DNA of 26,322 nucleotides from Hysterium pulicare CBS 123377 (lineage: Eukaryota > Ascomycota > Dothideomycetes > Hysteriales > Hysteriaceae), in NCBI GenBank assembly GCA_000467715.1, contig AJFK01000012.1, forward strand, positions 1 through 26,322, read 5' to 3'. Shown here piece by piece: positions 1 to 10,440 of this stretch; the first letter of the stretch is position 1, and the number at the start of each line of letters is the position of its first letter. The notes below the pieces were generated by a model, which saw nothing but the letters and a program-made list of their open reading frames with translations, made no database searches and was not told the origin of the DNA. A program made the position numbers and the translations under genes.

Positions 1-1853
1 ACCGCACTGCGGCCTGCCGCCTTGGAATGTGTGAAGGGTTGAGGTTCGGGTTACGCTTGCATGATTGGTCGGGGAGCGAACCGGTTCCAGGGAATGAAAT
101 TCTTACGTACAGCGCATTTTGGAATCTGGGCAGCATATTGCGCTGGCGTTTGTGCTACAGTAGCCCCTGCAACGGACAACAAGACGGTGAAAAGAGCGAC
201 AGGACGCATTGCGGAGAAACGATGGATTAAGACGAATGCAGCAAAACGATGGACTGGTGCACAGGAACGAGGACGTAATTGACCTGCAGGAAGCGAAAGT
301 GAGGGTGTGAAGACGAATTGACCGACCAGGAGTGAGTAATAAGAGAAGAGATTAGCCTATGTTAGCATCGAAGTATTTTAAAGAGAAAGGCTGGTAACCG
401 TGCCAACGAGTCCTGCATAGCGGCGGGAATGGTGGAGAGCCGCAAGGCGGAAGCGCAGTGAAGACTACTCTGAGGGCAACGTATCGGTAGAGACCTGCGA
501 AAATGGTAATACATAAATGAGCATCGCCAATCCACCATAATGACATTGACGGTGGTTCTCGTTTCTCCATCTTGTTTGCGATTGAAGTCGTTTGTTCGTC
601 TTCCTCGGAAAGTACGGCGGCATCACGGTCGGATGCGCGATAAGCAAGCCACCTCCTAGACGTGTCAGGAACGATGCCTTCAAAGGCGGCCAGCATCGGA
701 GGCGGAACCAACACGACAGAAATGCTCAACGCAGGAATCTCGGTTTAGGAGGCTGTTTGGTAAGAGAAAGCACGATGTCTGACGCTTCGAGGTTTGGTGT
801 TGAGAGGGGTAGTTTCTATTACCCCCAGGATTGCTCTTGTGGTTAACTCTTTGCTGGCTGCAGATTCTCATGAAGTAATAGCACACCAAGCCCTTGCGTG
901 TGATCAGACAAGTCGATGAGACGATATCCAGACGAACAGAGGCGTGCTTGGATTCCGAAGCGCTCGAGCGTCGCCATTTGAGCCCGTGATCACGGAGTCG
1001 AATACTCTGTGCTGACGAGCAAGCTACAATTAGCAAACGTTGATGACGACTAATCAAGCGTCGGGAAATGAGAAATAGTCGCGAGCTGCTTGCTTTCGTA
1101 GGATGCTATTGCTCAGGTGTGATTGCTGAATGACTGTGTCCGTGAACATATTGGGCGGTAAGACCTTGTGACGAGAGGACTTCTCAGCTTCGAAGGCGAG
1201 CAGTCATAGCCTTTGTAGCATGGTGACGAATCAGCAAAGTTTTCCAAGCGGGTTCCCTCTTGGATAGTAGTTGTACTAGGAAGCAAGAGTCCTCCAAGGC
1301 TTTGCCTCGCCCTGCCTGCCTGTCTGCTGGGCACGTGAACTGCGCGGCTTTAAGCGGAGGCTTAGCATTGCTCGGCATGACATAACCGCATCTATCCAGG
1401 CGTGTCGACAGAATTTCTATGACCCTCCGAAACTCGCGTCGACTGGCACAACTCACCGATTCACCATGGTCAATTCTTCGCAATCCCTCTTTGACCATGC
1501 ACTAACAAGTCATTTGCCATGGAAATCACCTGAGGGCCGGCTGTGCACGCCGAACCATGCTGGCGCTCCCGAAGCCTCGCCGTCTGGGGAAACTGGCCAT
1601 GTGTTGACTAACATCATAGGAGCTCTTTCCCTATTCACCTGAAAACTCTGAAACCGCCCTCGTTTGCCTTCCAACGTGACACGCATATATATACCACTCA
1701 TTCCCGCACCATCTTCCACTTTGCTCTCCTGAACCTAAACACAGACACTACCCCGACCCGCCAATCTACACGCGAACTCAAAGACATCTACCCTCCGACC
1801 TACCTGAGACAAAGAGTCACCACACCACACCTAGTCGACCCTAATTGATTGGA
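1..1853. other. Gene-free left flank and upstream region of the F-box gene
   Basis: I find no supported gene here. Open frames on both strands are short (the longest about 125 codons), overlap one another and show no recognisable domain or splice pattern. The last 150 bases are C/A/T-rich and pyrimidine-biased, as expected of a fungal promoter and 5' leader, and lead into the F-box gene at 1854. A non-coding transcript cannot be excluded. Confidence 0.55.
1686..1693 (+). promoter_or_regulatory. TATA-like element upstream of the F-box gene
   Basis: An uninterrupted TATATATA lies about 160 bases before the ATG at 1854, followed by a C/A-rich leader without ATG triplets close to the start. Position and composition fit a core promoter, but the transcription start is not visible in sequence. 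Confidence 0.4.
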
Positions 1854-3373
1854 ATGCCCATCAACAGCTTTCCCTACGAAATCCTTTCACAAATCCTCGA
1901 ATCAGCCGCTCAGTTCAATGAGCACGATGGCGTCACCTATACCTTCGGGCTCTCGCAGCCTCCAATGCCCCTCCAAAAAGCGCCATTGCAGCGCTACATT
2001 CGAGGGCCAGTTCCTCCAGAGATGTTAAAATGGGACGCCACCTCTGCCATACGCCTTGTCTGCCGCGAATGGCACGAGTGGGCTCTCGAATATGCTTTGA
2101 AGGATGTCTACATTCGTCATTGGAAAGGAGCTGAGCGTTGGGCAGAGCTATCTAATAAGCGAGGTATGAGACACGGCATCATGCCTGGACCGCAGGCGAT
2201 TAGCATGACCACTGGCTAACATGTCTCACAGAGAATTACGGTCTTTACGAGCTGATCGAGAAGCCCTCGGGCACGGCGGTCTACCGAGATCCTTTCCAAT
2301 CTCTCAGCAGCACTGTGAAGCTTCTGTCTGATTTCCCTGATGTTGCCTCCAAGATTCGCCGTATGTGGTTCAATGGCTTATACATTGCCGACACAGACAA
2401 GCAGATCTTCTCTGCTTTGCGGAGTTGCTCAAACCTAGCGTCTGTCAGCATGCCATGGACTACTCTTCGGCACCTTGATGCTCGGCAGTGGCGACAAATT
2501 CTGCTCGGCGGTGAAACTCCTCTTCGCTCATTGGAACTGCTCGCTGTTGACTTGACGACGCAACAGTCTTCAGACCCCAAAAACCAAGTTGACTTGCGCC
2601 CGTTGGAGTCTGCCCTCGCGAACTTTAGCCAACTTCGTCGCTTGAAGATCTTCGGTAATACCACATTCAAGCCGATCGATGATCGCGACCTCTTTGCTAT
2701 GTCACGTACTGCAACCCAACTCGAGGAATTCCACCTGACGTGCTTGTCCACCATAACGATTGATGGTGTCATGGCCATCGTCAAAGCTTCCCAGAAAACT
2801 CTAAGGGTGTTGGAGCATTCTCCTCGCTCCAATGATGGGTTTTGGCACCCTCACCCAGGATCGCTGTCCGAAAGCGACCACATCTGCGACATCCTCACGA
2901 GCTGTCCAAAATTGGAGACTGTCTCTCTTTCGGTTCCATCAGTGTGTTCGGCTTTGTTCTCGAACCCTAATGTTCGTTTCGCTGGTGACCTGCAAGTACG
3001 TGCTCTTCATCTCTGCGGCCACGAAGACGGACGATCGACCCATGAAGCACAGGAGGCCCTCGCCAAATTGCTTCAGCAGGCCCGGCAACTCATCGCTACC
3101 AAAGCTAAAAGCATTATTCCAAGGGAATTGTACGTCGAACTATTCTTTGCGGACTTCATCTTCGAGCCTCACATCAATGCGGTGCATGGGGACTTCTCAC
3201 TCGCGGAGCTTGCTTCCGGAGACTCTTGGCCTGAGACACGGACCATGTCTCGCAAAGGACCATATGGTTCCACGGGGTTGTATGGTAAGGATGAAGAGGA
3301 GCCATTCGAACGTGTCGATGAGGATGAGTTCCTGGCTGGCGCGAGACGACACATGGTCTCCATCTCCATCTGA
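1854..3373 (+). CDS. F-box-like domain protein with leucine-rich C-terminal part
   Basis: Two exons, 1854-2163 and 2232-3373, give 483 aa. The 68-bp intron starts GTATGA, has a CTAAC branch site near 2216-2220 and ends CACAG; splicing joins the two frames exactly. The first 40 residues carry the F-box-like pattern of Pro-hydrophobic-Pro-x-Glu-Ile-Leu followed by Ile-Leu. Around residues 60-75 comes Ala-Ile-Arg-Leu-Val-Cys-Arg-Glu-Trp, the second helix typical of fungal F-box proteins. The rest, about 350 residues, has spaced Leu-rich segments resembling irregular leucine-rich repeats and an acidic tail. F-box proteins usually recruit substrates to SCF (Skp1-cullin) ubiquitin ligases; the substrate here is unknown. 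The start was set at the first true ATG, because the frame can be extended upstream only through a TTG codon. Confidence 0.75.
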
Positions 3374-3911
3374 TCAAACGCTTAGGGGAACCCTGGGCGA
3401 ACCCTAGGCGACATCTCAGCACTCCCGAGCTGAAGTCGTGTCTTTTCTTTCTTTCTGCCAACAACGTGGGCCTTTTGTAAACACTCACGAAATCATGGTT
3501 ATCACGATTCATGCATTGCATCTAGCGAAAGGTGCCTGGAGTCCATTCAGTAGAACTCAAAAGCAGCCAGGACCCCTTCATTACTCTAATAAAAATTCTC
3601 TTACTTTGTCTTTTTATTGCTATCTCAAAATAATGGTGTTTTCAAATCTTTCACATGGTTTCATTGGGTACCGGGCATGGCATCATCAAGCGAGCATAAT
3701 GGCGTCCTTTTCGAAATAGCGAATCATCAAGCCTATTGTATAGGCATATCGACATAATGAAAAATGAATTGAGGATATACAAAAATCTTTTGACTGGATA
3801 TCATGGTATATAAACTGGCAAGTGAGGTCACTATCGTATATCAAATCAAAGCACAAACACGCATCAAGTAAATGGTCAAAAGGGTTCATTTCAATTCTTC
3901 GTGCCTCAGCC
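3374..3911. other. Convergent 3' region between the F-box and flavodoxin-like genes
   Basis: These bases lie between the stop of the forward F-box gene and the end of the readthrough frame of the reverse flavodoxin-like gene. They are AT-rich with T-runs and AATAAA-like stretches on both strands, for example TAATAAAAA near 3587-3595. This fits two 3' untranslated regions meeting. No gene is seen. Confidence 0.5.
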
Positions 3912-4088
3912 TTACAAGACTGTGCATTTAGCTGGTAGCCCACAGGGACCCTCTTTATCGCTCTTCTCCTTCTGCTCTGGTGTTGATCCCGCAGCGGCAG
4001 GTTGTTCTTTGGGGTTTGTAGTATTTTCTATCTTCTTTTGTTCGCCGCCCGCTGCAGCTGGAGCCGCACCCTGCTTACCGCCATCTAG
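3912..4088 (-). other. Predicted stop-codon readthrough extension ending in a CaaX prenylation box
   Basis: The reverse-strand frame of the upstream enzyme continues in phase directly after its TGA (4089-4091), beginning with CTA (4086-4088). It runs 58 codons without a stop to TAA at 3912-3914. The extension has a linker of about 45 residues, rich in Ala, Pro, Gly, Lys, Glu and Gln. It ends Gly-Pro-Cys-Gly-Leu-Pro-Ala-Lys-Cys-Thr-Val-Leu. Cys-Thr-Val-Leu is a CaaX box, and a terminal Leu favours geranylgeranylation; a second Cys six residues upstream could be palmitoylated. UGA CUA is the established high-readthrough context in fungi and animals. A full readthrough product would be 264 aa. 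That it is translated is inference. A recent nonsense mutation or a sequencing error are the alternatives. A 33-base GT-AG excision (4071-4103) would also bypass the stop in frame, but it is shorter than known fungal introns. Confidence 0.7.
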
Positions 4089-4962
4089 TCACGCAAAGCT
4101 GACCTTGGAAACAGTGCCGTAGAAGGCCTTGCCTTGCTCGGTGGCTAGCTCGAGTTCCTTCGCGGTTGGTTGACGAGATCCATCTCCGCTGGCGAAGGTA
4201 CCGGCGCCCCATGGAGAGCCACCGCGCACCTCACTCAGATCCGCAAGGAGGGCGAAGGTTGTCTTGTAACCTAGCGGAACGTAGATGATACCGTGATGGG
4301 TGAGGGTGGACATTGCGGCGATGCAAGTGGACTCTTGACCACCGCCCGCCTATATTTGAGGAAGTAAATTAGCCACGTTCATTTTTCTATCCACGGTGGA
4401 GTTGTGAGTAACTTACAGTAGCGGTCGAGACGAAGAGGCCGGCATATTTGCCCCAGAAAGCACCAGTCTGCCACTGCTTGCCGGTATTATCCCAGAACGC
4501 TTTCCACTGCGCGGGGAAGTTTCCGTAGCGGGTTGGGATGCCGAAGAGGAAGGCATCGTAGGACTCGAGGATGGATGGGTCGGAGAGGGTCTGGATCTCG
4601 GATGGCTTTGCGGGAGCATGCATCTTGGCCAGGACCTCCTGGGGAAGGGTCTCTGGGATCCTGTTGGGTGGTTAGTGAGAGGTCAAATTGATTGAAGGGC
4701 TGGAAGGGAGTAGGGTAGAGAGAGTAGGCTTACTGGAAGAGGTCCGCGGTGCCGCCAGCGGCTTCAATGCCCTTCTTTTCGGCCTCGGCGAGGGTCTTGA
4801 TGTGACCGTACATGGAGTACTGTGATGGACAGTGTGGTTAGCATTTACAATTATAAAGTCAATTGCACGGTCCTGGAGATCGAGTGAAGCGTCACAGAGA
4901 TCCGAACCCGAGTGTAACCTGGAGAGCTGACGTACGTAGACAATAGCGATCTTTGGAGCCAT
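4089..4962 (-). CDS. Flavodoxin-like NAD(P)H:quinone oxidoreductase, type IV (WrbA/Pst2 family)
   Basis: Four exons on the reverse strand (4936-4962, 4734-4819, 4417-4660, 4089-4349) give 205 aa to the first stop. Introns begin GTACGT, GTAAGC and GTAAGT, and all phases match. The protein starts Met-Ala-Pro-Lys-Ile-Ala-Ile-Val-Tyr, the first beta strand of the flavodoxin fold. A Ser-Met-Tyr-Gly-His segment follows at the FMN phosphate loop. The family signature [12 protein letters not shown] occurs mid-protein, and Ala-Gly-Gly-Gly-Gln-Glu opens the last exon. Relatives (WrbA, yeast Pst2/Rfs1/Ycp4, fungal minor allergens of the Alt a 7 group) bind FMN and reduce quinones by two electrons, protecting membranes from oxidative damage. 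The first 9 codons form their own exon. The stop is UGA followed by CUA, and the frame continues for 58 codons (separate entry). Confidence 0.93.
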
Positions 4963-5930
4963 CTTGAATGAAAGTACCTAGGTATAGATCTAAGGGAGAG
5001 AGGGTATCTAATTTGAGAGATCAATTGGACTTCAAAGCACTGGAATCGAGTGTCAGAGAGTAGTAAGGAGTAAAGAAGCAGAAGAAGAAGTCAAGCAAAA
5101 AGGGCGAGGAGGGGCAGCTTTTTATCTACACGAACCCACCGCAGGGAGTCGCAGACTTTCACCCGTCCTCTCTGCGGCTCCGGATTGGGAACACAAGTGC
5201 TAGCGTCATGGTCTTGGCAAAAATTGAAATCGCCTTACAAGAAGCTTATATCACCATTACAAATGTACAGCCTGGTCGGGATTTGGAAGCACGTTGTGCC
5301 CCGCGCCCGAATTCCGCGCCGCTGCTTGCGCCATCGTTGGCTACTTCTTGGTAAGCTGTTGCAAATTCTCCTTCCCAGTCAAGTTTCGTTAGCCTTGTGA
5401 GTATCTTTTTTTGATGCCGGTGAGGGGGAGCTTGTAAGCAAGTCCGAACAAAGGCGTGCAGCTCTTTGTGCCTGGACTAGGCTATGTGAGGTTTGGCGCG
5501 TTTATGCAAGGGTTCACGGGGGATCGGATCGGCGGTTCATCACCCGTCTTTGCCCATCGTCACTTAGTCCACGAGCTTCACAACTGTTGCTTGAGCTCTC
5601 GAGGCAAGTGATCTCTAATTCTCAATATAGCAAGGCAATGTTCTAGCTACGACAAATTCAATTCTCGTAATCGGGGACTGTTTTCGTTCCTTTTCATCAC
5701 TAGAAACAAGGGAGGCTGCCATTGGCCTGCTTCATTAATAATGCTCTTAAAAGAAGAAACCATTTGCGCACGCTTGAACGACCGTAGACGCCTTTCCATC
5801 TGGTATCAACAACTTCCTCCCCATTCAGGCCTAATCCTGGAGGCCTAATCCAGCTGGACAGTACAATTTAGCTATCAATAAAGCCACATTCTTAGAAATC
5901 AAGACAGCGTCGTAAGCCCGCGAAGAAGAT
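4963..5930. other. Upstream region of the flavodoxin-like gene and 3' region of the DUF3712 gene
   Basis: No gene is supported. Directly upstream of the enzyme start, the coding strand is CT-rich (TCTTCTTCT runs at about 5070-5095), a usual fungal 5' leader. At 5109-5114 it carries CCCCT, the core of a stress response element (read AGGGG on the forward strand). Single CCCCT motifs are common, so a stress-response role is only suggestive, though it would suit a redox enzyme. Confidence 0.4.
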
Positions 5931-7162
5931 CTATGATGATGTGATGTTGAGACCAAGCGCTTGAAGCGCCTTGCCAGCATTCAAATCGATATGCATGGGA
6001 TTCGACTGGATCGCAGCCTCATAGTATTTGAGATGTTGGCCGTTGCTGATGCTGGAATTTCCAATAATATCGATTGGTAGGATTCCGTTCGTATATTTCG
6101 AAGTGATCATGTTGATGACAAGGGATTGGTTGACTGTAGAGACCATAGGGACATGGTTGTCGCCTGGCTTAAGGAGTAGATTTTGCATCGTAGACGTGCC
6201 AATGGCTTGTCCTGCGACTGATAAATCTAAGGTTACGTTTCCTAGATCTATGCTCAGCACCGATGGATTCGGAATGAGGACGGTTCCGTTCATGTTGCTC
6301 CCATCTGGAAGTGGGGTTAAGAGAATGTTGAAATCGGTGATGTTAAAGCCATTAAGCTTATTCAATCCTAGATTTCCGGTTAGTAAGTTCACCTCCCGTA
6401 GTCGTTAAGGTTTTCACGAAACTAACCTTTCATCGTTATGGCTTTGTTGTAGTCAACAGTCATCTTCCTCAACCCAGATTGATGAACTCCTGTCCGCCCG
6501 CGCATGCCAACGCGAAACTCCTCGCTACCCATAACAAGCATATTGTACGCAATGAATTGGTCCATGTCGGCAATTTGCACATTCTCGTCTATGGTAATCG
6601 TGGTTTCAGCGTCGGCTTTCGTCTTTGGAACGTCAATATACATGAACGGTTTGATATTTGGCTCAGTACTCTCTAGGAACAGTGCTGCTTTGAAACCGTC
6701 AAGAGTTGGATGAAAGCTACTGGAACTCTTTGCCAGCGCGACAAGTTTCAACTGAACGGATGACGAGGTAGGATCGGTGACATCTTGTTCCTGGATCTCG
6801 AGCGTTGATGCATTGATGTCGTGCTGAGCCTTGTTGGGAATGGCCACAAAGAGTCTGTGCAATCGTCAGCTCCGACGCGTTTGTATAGAAGATAGCAGAG
6901 AGTATTCGTGGAAGCACCGTTGACTTTCTCTGAAGGCAACCTACATTGGCAATAGTATGGCCAATCCAATTATGATGATGAGAAGTAAGTCGCACCACCA
7001 AAACTTCTTATAGTGGTTTTTTAACCTCCCACCACCATTAGGATTTGAAGGATATAGAGTCCCACAACATCCTCCACGTTTTGTACCGCCTGACCTCCTC
7101 GCAGAGCCATCCGATGCGATGCGTTCCGAGTAGTCGGCCTGCATCTTGTCGTCGTGCTCCAT
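5931..7162 (-). CDS. DUF3712 family single-pass membrane protein
   Basis: Three reverse-strand exons (6945-7162, 6427-6854, 5931-6367) give 360 aa. The introns, 90 bp and 59 bp, begin GTAGGT and GTTAGT, and the reading frame is kept through both. The first 55 residues are hydrophilic and Arg/Gly/Lys-rich, with a Gly-Cys-Cys-Gly motif near residue 31. A strongly hydrophobic helix spans about residues 57-78 (Leu-Leu-Leu-Ile-Ile-Ile-Ile-Gly). About 280 mostly beta-type residues follow, with several Asn-x-Ser/Thr sites, suggesting a luminal or extracellular domain. The alternating pattern and length match fungal DUF3712 proteins, whose function is not established and which resemble lipid-binding LEA/AsmA-like folds. 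The start at 7162 is the first ATG; upstream extension needs a TTG. Confidence 0.85.
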
Positions 7163-8500
7163 GGTGAATAGACGAAGTCTTGTATATGCGACAAGTGAAA
7201 GAAGAATCAACCGGGTGCTACGGCGAGTTAAACCTGTGGAGGAATCCGCGGGGAAATAGATTAAAGAAAGACTAGAAGCTTAAAGTTGAAGCACATGTCA
7301 AAACCAAGAGGAATGCGACAGCTCCATCGAAATGCTCATATGGCTTCGCCGAGGGTTGATCACTTCGGAGGACAAAGGAGTAACTGATTCTGATTGAGTG
7401 GCAACCGGCTACAGTTTGGCTCAACCCAATCAACTTTCCAGAAAAGAAGCTTAAAGGGCAACACCTCCGAGATGTTAGTCGAATCCTGGTCTGTCCAGGT
7501 TCGTATGAAAGCCGAGGCAAATCATATCAAGAGAACTAGAAGCACATGCTTCAACCTGGAGCATAAACATGAGACAACGAAGCAGAAAACAACTTGACTG
7601 GGTACAGGTGTATCAGCCACAGTGTCGAGGCTCAAAATTAAGATTGAGGCAACTCTCGGAGAAGCCGGACGACGCAAAATTATTATAGTAATGAGTGGTA
7701 AAGATTGAAAGAGCAGCTGGTGGGAGAGGAGATGAATACGCAGGGGAACGAGCCACTTGCGTTATTGAACGGGCATCGCTGACCGTTAGGTGCAGGCTCG
7801 GCGGGTGCGGCGCGGCAGAAATGCTTGAACTAGCCAAGTCCGTGTAAGTCAGCGGGGAACTTAATTAAGATCTAAGGAAAGACTGGTTAGGCGATGGCAG
7901 ATCCTGGGGTTGCGGGAGCGAATCTGCGAGGCCTATCAATCGGAATGGATCTTGTTTCGGTATGGGCCGGACTGGCAATAGGCAGGTCTGTTTGCTTCTG
8001 CAGGCACATCTGTTGTAAAGAAGCAGCTGGACCTTTGCAAAACGATACGCCGAAAGAACAACCCCTCATTACATCTTCTACCACATACGTAACTCTCGGT
8101 CAAAAGCGCTGTTTAGAGCCGGGAGACATGTGAAAGCTCGTCACATCTTATCAATAACAATCCGATGAAAGTTGTTCGGGTAGCCTGCGGCGGTGTAGAG
8201 TCCTCAGTCTCGTCAAGAGCTGAGATTGAGGAATGACTTCCACGCCACCAATTACTAAACTTATCTCAAATGCAGTCATAGATAGATGGCAGTATTAGCC
8301 GCGTATTGCAAGCCCTCGATATCGAGACAAGTACGAGCAGTTCGTTGTCGTGTGATCTCCTTGACACAAGTCGATTCTAGCGGGGGCTCTGGGGGCGTTC
8401 CCAGCTTTATCGAATACGATATATGGCACCTCGACTGGGAACCCCATATGATGGATAGCGCATCGCCGAGTGTCGTCCTCCTCCCATCATTCGTGGCGGA

Positions 8501-8528
8501 CGATGTTAAAGCAACGATGTTAAAGCAG
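8501..8528. repeat. Two-copy 14-bp tandem duplication
   Basis: CGATGTTAAAGCA(A/G) is present twice head to tail, at 8501-8514 and 8515-8528, differing only at the last base. It lies in non-coding DNA and looks like a slippage duplication. Confidence 0.8.
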
Positions 8529-8743
8529 AGATGCACGGAATAGTTGAGCTTCCGAAGTCCTGCAGATTTGGCGTCGTCAATCATACTGAAGCAGATGTGG
8601 GCATCCTCCTAATCTCCGAGACCTTCGAGGGTTTACTATATTTGAAACATCCAAAGACTCTGCTGCGTGTCTTGTTATACTGAAATGTCGTTTCAACAAG
8701 GTGTTTCCCTCTCGGTCACAAATTTACCTAGACTCAAGTTGCA

Positions 8744-8754
8744 CACGTGACGTC
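8744..8754 (+). promoter_or_regulatory. Composite E-box / CRE-like site upstream of the G-patch gene
   Basis: The bases read CACGTGACGTC. They overlap an E-box with the Cbf1/Pho4-preferred flank (CACGTGAC) and a CRE-like half (TGACGTC) bound by bZIP factors. The site is about 100 bases before the ATG at 8852. The motif match is direct; binding is inferred. Confidence 0.4.
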
Positions 8755-8851
8755 GGCTAAACACCGGATTAACCTCAACTAAAGCTTGCGTTTAAGCAAT
8801 CAAGGTCATCTCCACACCGAGTTCCACGACTAAAAATACCAAACTAACAAA

Positions 8852-9866
8852 ATGGTTTCCGACGAAGAAGATGATTATATGAGTATGGTTTTTGGAGAGC
8901 CTGAAAAGCCTGGTAAGGAGAGCTCAATCCAGCGAGCAGCTCGTAAAAAACGTGAGGTACGTCCTAACATCCGCGACACGAATACATTCTGTTTACCTAG
9001 GTGTACTAACTAATATCTGGCAGGGCGCGATAAAAGCTCGTGTCAAGTCGAGGGCGGAACAAGAAGCGGAAAGTACAGCTGCACGAGAAGCTGCCCTAGC
9101 TACTGCCCTGGATACCTCCAATAAAGGCTTCAAGATGATGGCAAAACTTGGCTTTAAGCAAGGCGATACTCTTGGAGCATCTAAAGATGCCCGGAAGGAA
9201 CCAATTAACTTAAACATGAAGGAGGATAGAGGAGGTGTTGGGATGGACTCGGAAAAGAAAAGGAAGTTTCGGGAGGAAATGGAAAAGGAGTCGAAACGTG
9301 TCAAAGCAGAAGAAGGCGATTACCTCGAGCGCGTTAGATCAGAACGGGAAGCCAAAAGAAAAGAAGCCCAGTTCTCTGCCGCGCAGAAGACTGCGGAGAG
9401 GCTAGATTCCGAGTCCCAGGACAGCGCGAATCAAACCACCGAATCAAACCGACCTGGAAGCCCCGAGAAGAAACCTAACTCGAAGGCCACAATGGAGCCA
9501 TTGAAAAGTGTCAACGTTCTGTGGCGAGGCCTTTTGCGAGATAGGATGGAGAGGGAAAGAGATGCAAAGATACGGCGCGGTCTAACGGATAGAGATTCGA
9601 AGCTCCCGTCTTACGAAGATGATGACGAAGATGACGACTACAAACTTGCACTTGGCCGGGACCAGAATATGGCTGTTGTGGAAGAGGATTTAGTTGAGGA
9701 GGACGCGGACCTAGACGACTTCAATGCTCTGCCCCCTGCCGAGCGGCTTGAGAAATTGGTCCTCCACCTAAGGGACGCGCATCACTATTGCTTCTGGTGT
9801 AAGTATCAGTATCCAGATGCCACCATGGATGAATGCCCTGGGGTCACAGAAGAAGACCACGATTGA
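8852..9866 (+). CDS. G-patch domain protein, GPATCH11-like, with C-terminal DUF4187
   Basis: Exons 8852-8956 and 9024-9866 give 315 aa. The 67-bp intron has a perfect TACTAAC branch site (9004-9010) and ends GGCAG. The start lies in ACAAAATGG, a good context. The N-terminus is acidic (Ser-Asp-Glu-Glu-Asp-Asp-Tyr-Met). The G-patch is at about residues 68-113, with the Gly-Phe-Lys-Met-Met-Ala-Lys-Leu-Gly-Phe core and the later Gly-Gly-Val-Gly. A long charged, coiled-coil-like region follows, then an acidic Asp/Glu run. The C-terminal ~50 residues (Leu-Arg-Asp-Ala-His-His-Tyr-Cys-Phe-Trp-Cys ... Cys-Pro-Gly) match the DUF4187 zinc-knuckle-like end of GPATCH11. G-patch proteins typically activate DEAH-box RNA helicases in splicing or ribosome assembly; the partner helicase here is unknown. 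Confidence 0.9.
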
Positions 9867-10440
9867 AGCATGTCGTTCCGTTGGTCCCCTCGTCCAAAAA
9901 GTATGATCATGATCCCATTATCTTGAGCATTCATTAGACTCAACTCCAAATTTGACCTGGAAGTAGCGTTCTGCAATGGTAAACTTGCCAACCTGCCGAT
10001 GCAGCTTACTACGAATGTCTCTCTGCCGATTCGCACTTTTCGGCACTTGACATTTGCCTTTGGTCTGAACAACGACTAATTATGTTTATCTTGCATAGCA
10101 TAGTACCAAATCTTCAGATTGAGGATGTATATACAAAAAGGAATATGTGCTCGAAGCTCAAAGTATTACGCCCAGGAAGTATACATTTAGCAGATCGATA
10201 CAAATACAATAAATCTTCAATCATTTTCTACCATAAATTATAGTGATTACAATTCCAGAATCAAAAGTGTGAATTATGATGTCGTTATGTGATGCTCTTC
10301 CCAATAAGGTGAAGCATGGGCCGCTTCCAGATCGCTTTGTCACGAGCCGACGCGCGTGGAGCTTTCAGCTCGCGTTTCTCATTTCTTCGAGTATCGCGAG
10401 AACACAGATACCGAGCTTAAAACCAACAGACGCTACTATC
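9867..10440. other. Intergenic region: G-patch 3' end and ORC3 promoter
   Basis: No gene is seen. The first part is AT-rich, with AATAAA-like stretches near 10208-10214 that fit polyadenylation of the G-patch transcript. The last 100 bases carry CGCG-containing motifs, annotated separately. Confidence 0.5.
10350..10398 (+). promoter_or_regulatory. Cluster of CGCG motifs resembling MBF/E2F-type sites upstream of ORC3
   Basis: ACGCGCGT (10350-10357), CTCGCGTTT (10369-10377) and ATCGCGAG (10393-10400) fall within about 90 bases of the ORC3 start. ACGCG is the core bound by the fungal G1/S factor MBF. The cluster would fit cell-cycle expression of a replication gene, but none is a perfect ACGCGT. 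Confidence 0.4.

Larger units (their letters stand above)
7163..8851. other. Divergent intergenic region between the DUF3712 and G-patch genes
   Basis: This 1.7-kb spacer separates two divergently transcribed genes. Open frames are short (at most about 100 codons) and show no domain. A 14-base tandem duplication lies at 8501-8528 and a CACGTGAC/TGACGTC composite at 8744-8754. An unannotated small gene or non-coding RNA is possible, but I see no support for one. Confidence 0.5.

Noticed and set aside
2281-2832. 183-codon reverse frame opposite the F-box gene
   Set aside because: It is antisense to the long second exon of a well-supported gene and has no independent evidence.
4052-4103. 52-base GT-AG intron that could remove the UGA of the flavodoxin-like gene
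   Set aside because: Splicing it would shift the frame and end the protein after about eight residues, destroying the Cys-Thr-Val-Leu tail. The donor GTCAGC is also weak.
10276-10440. In-frame upstream ATGs extending ORC3 by 55 residues
   Set aside because: This segment carries the CGCG promoter motifs and reads as non-coding. Met at 10441 begins a plausible Orc3 N-terminus.
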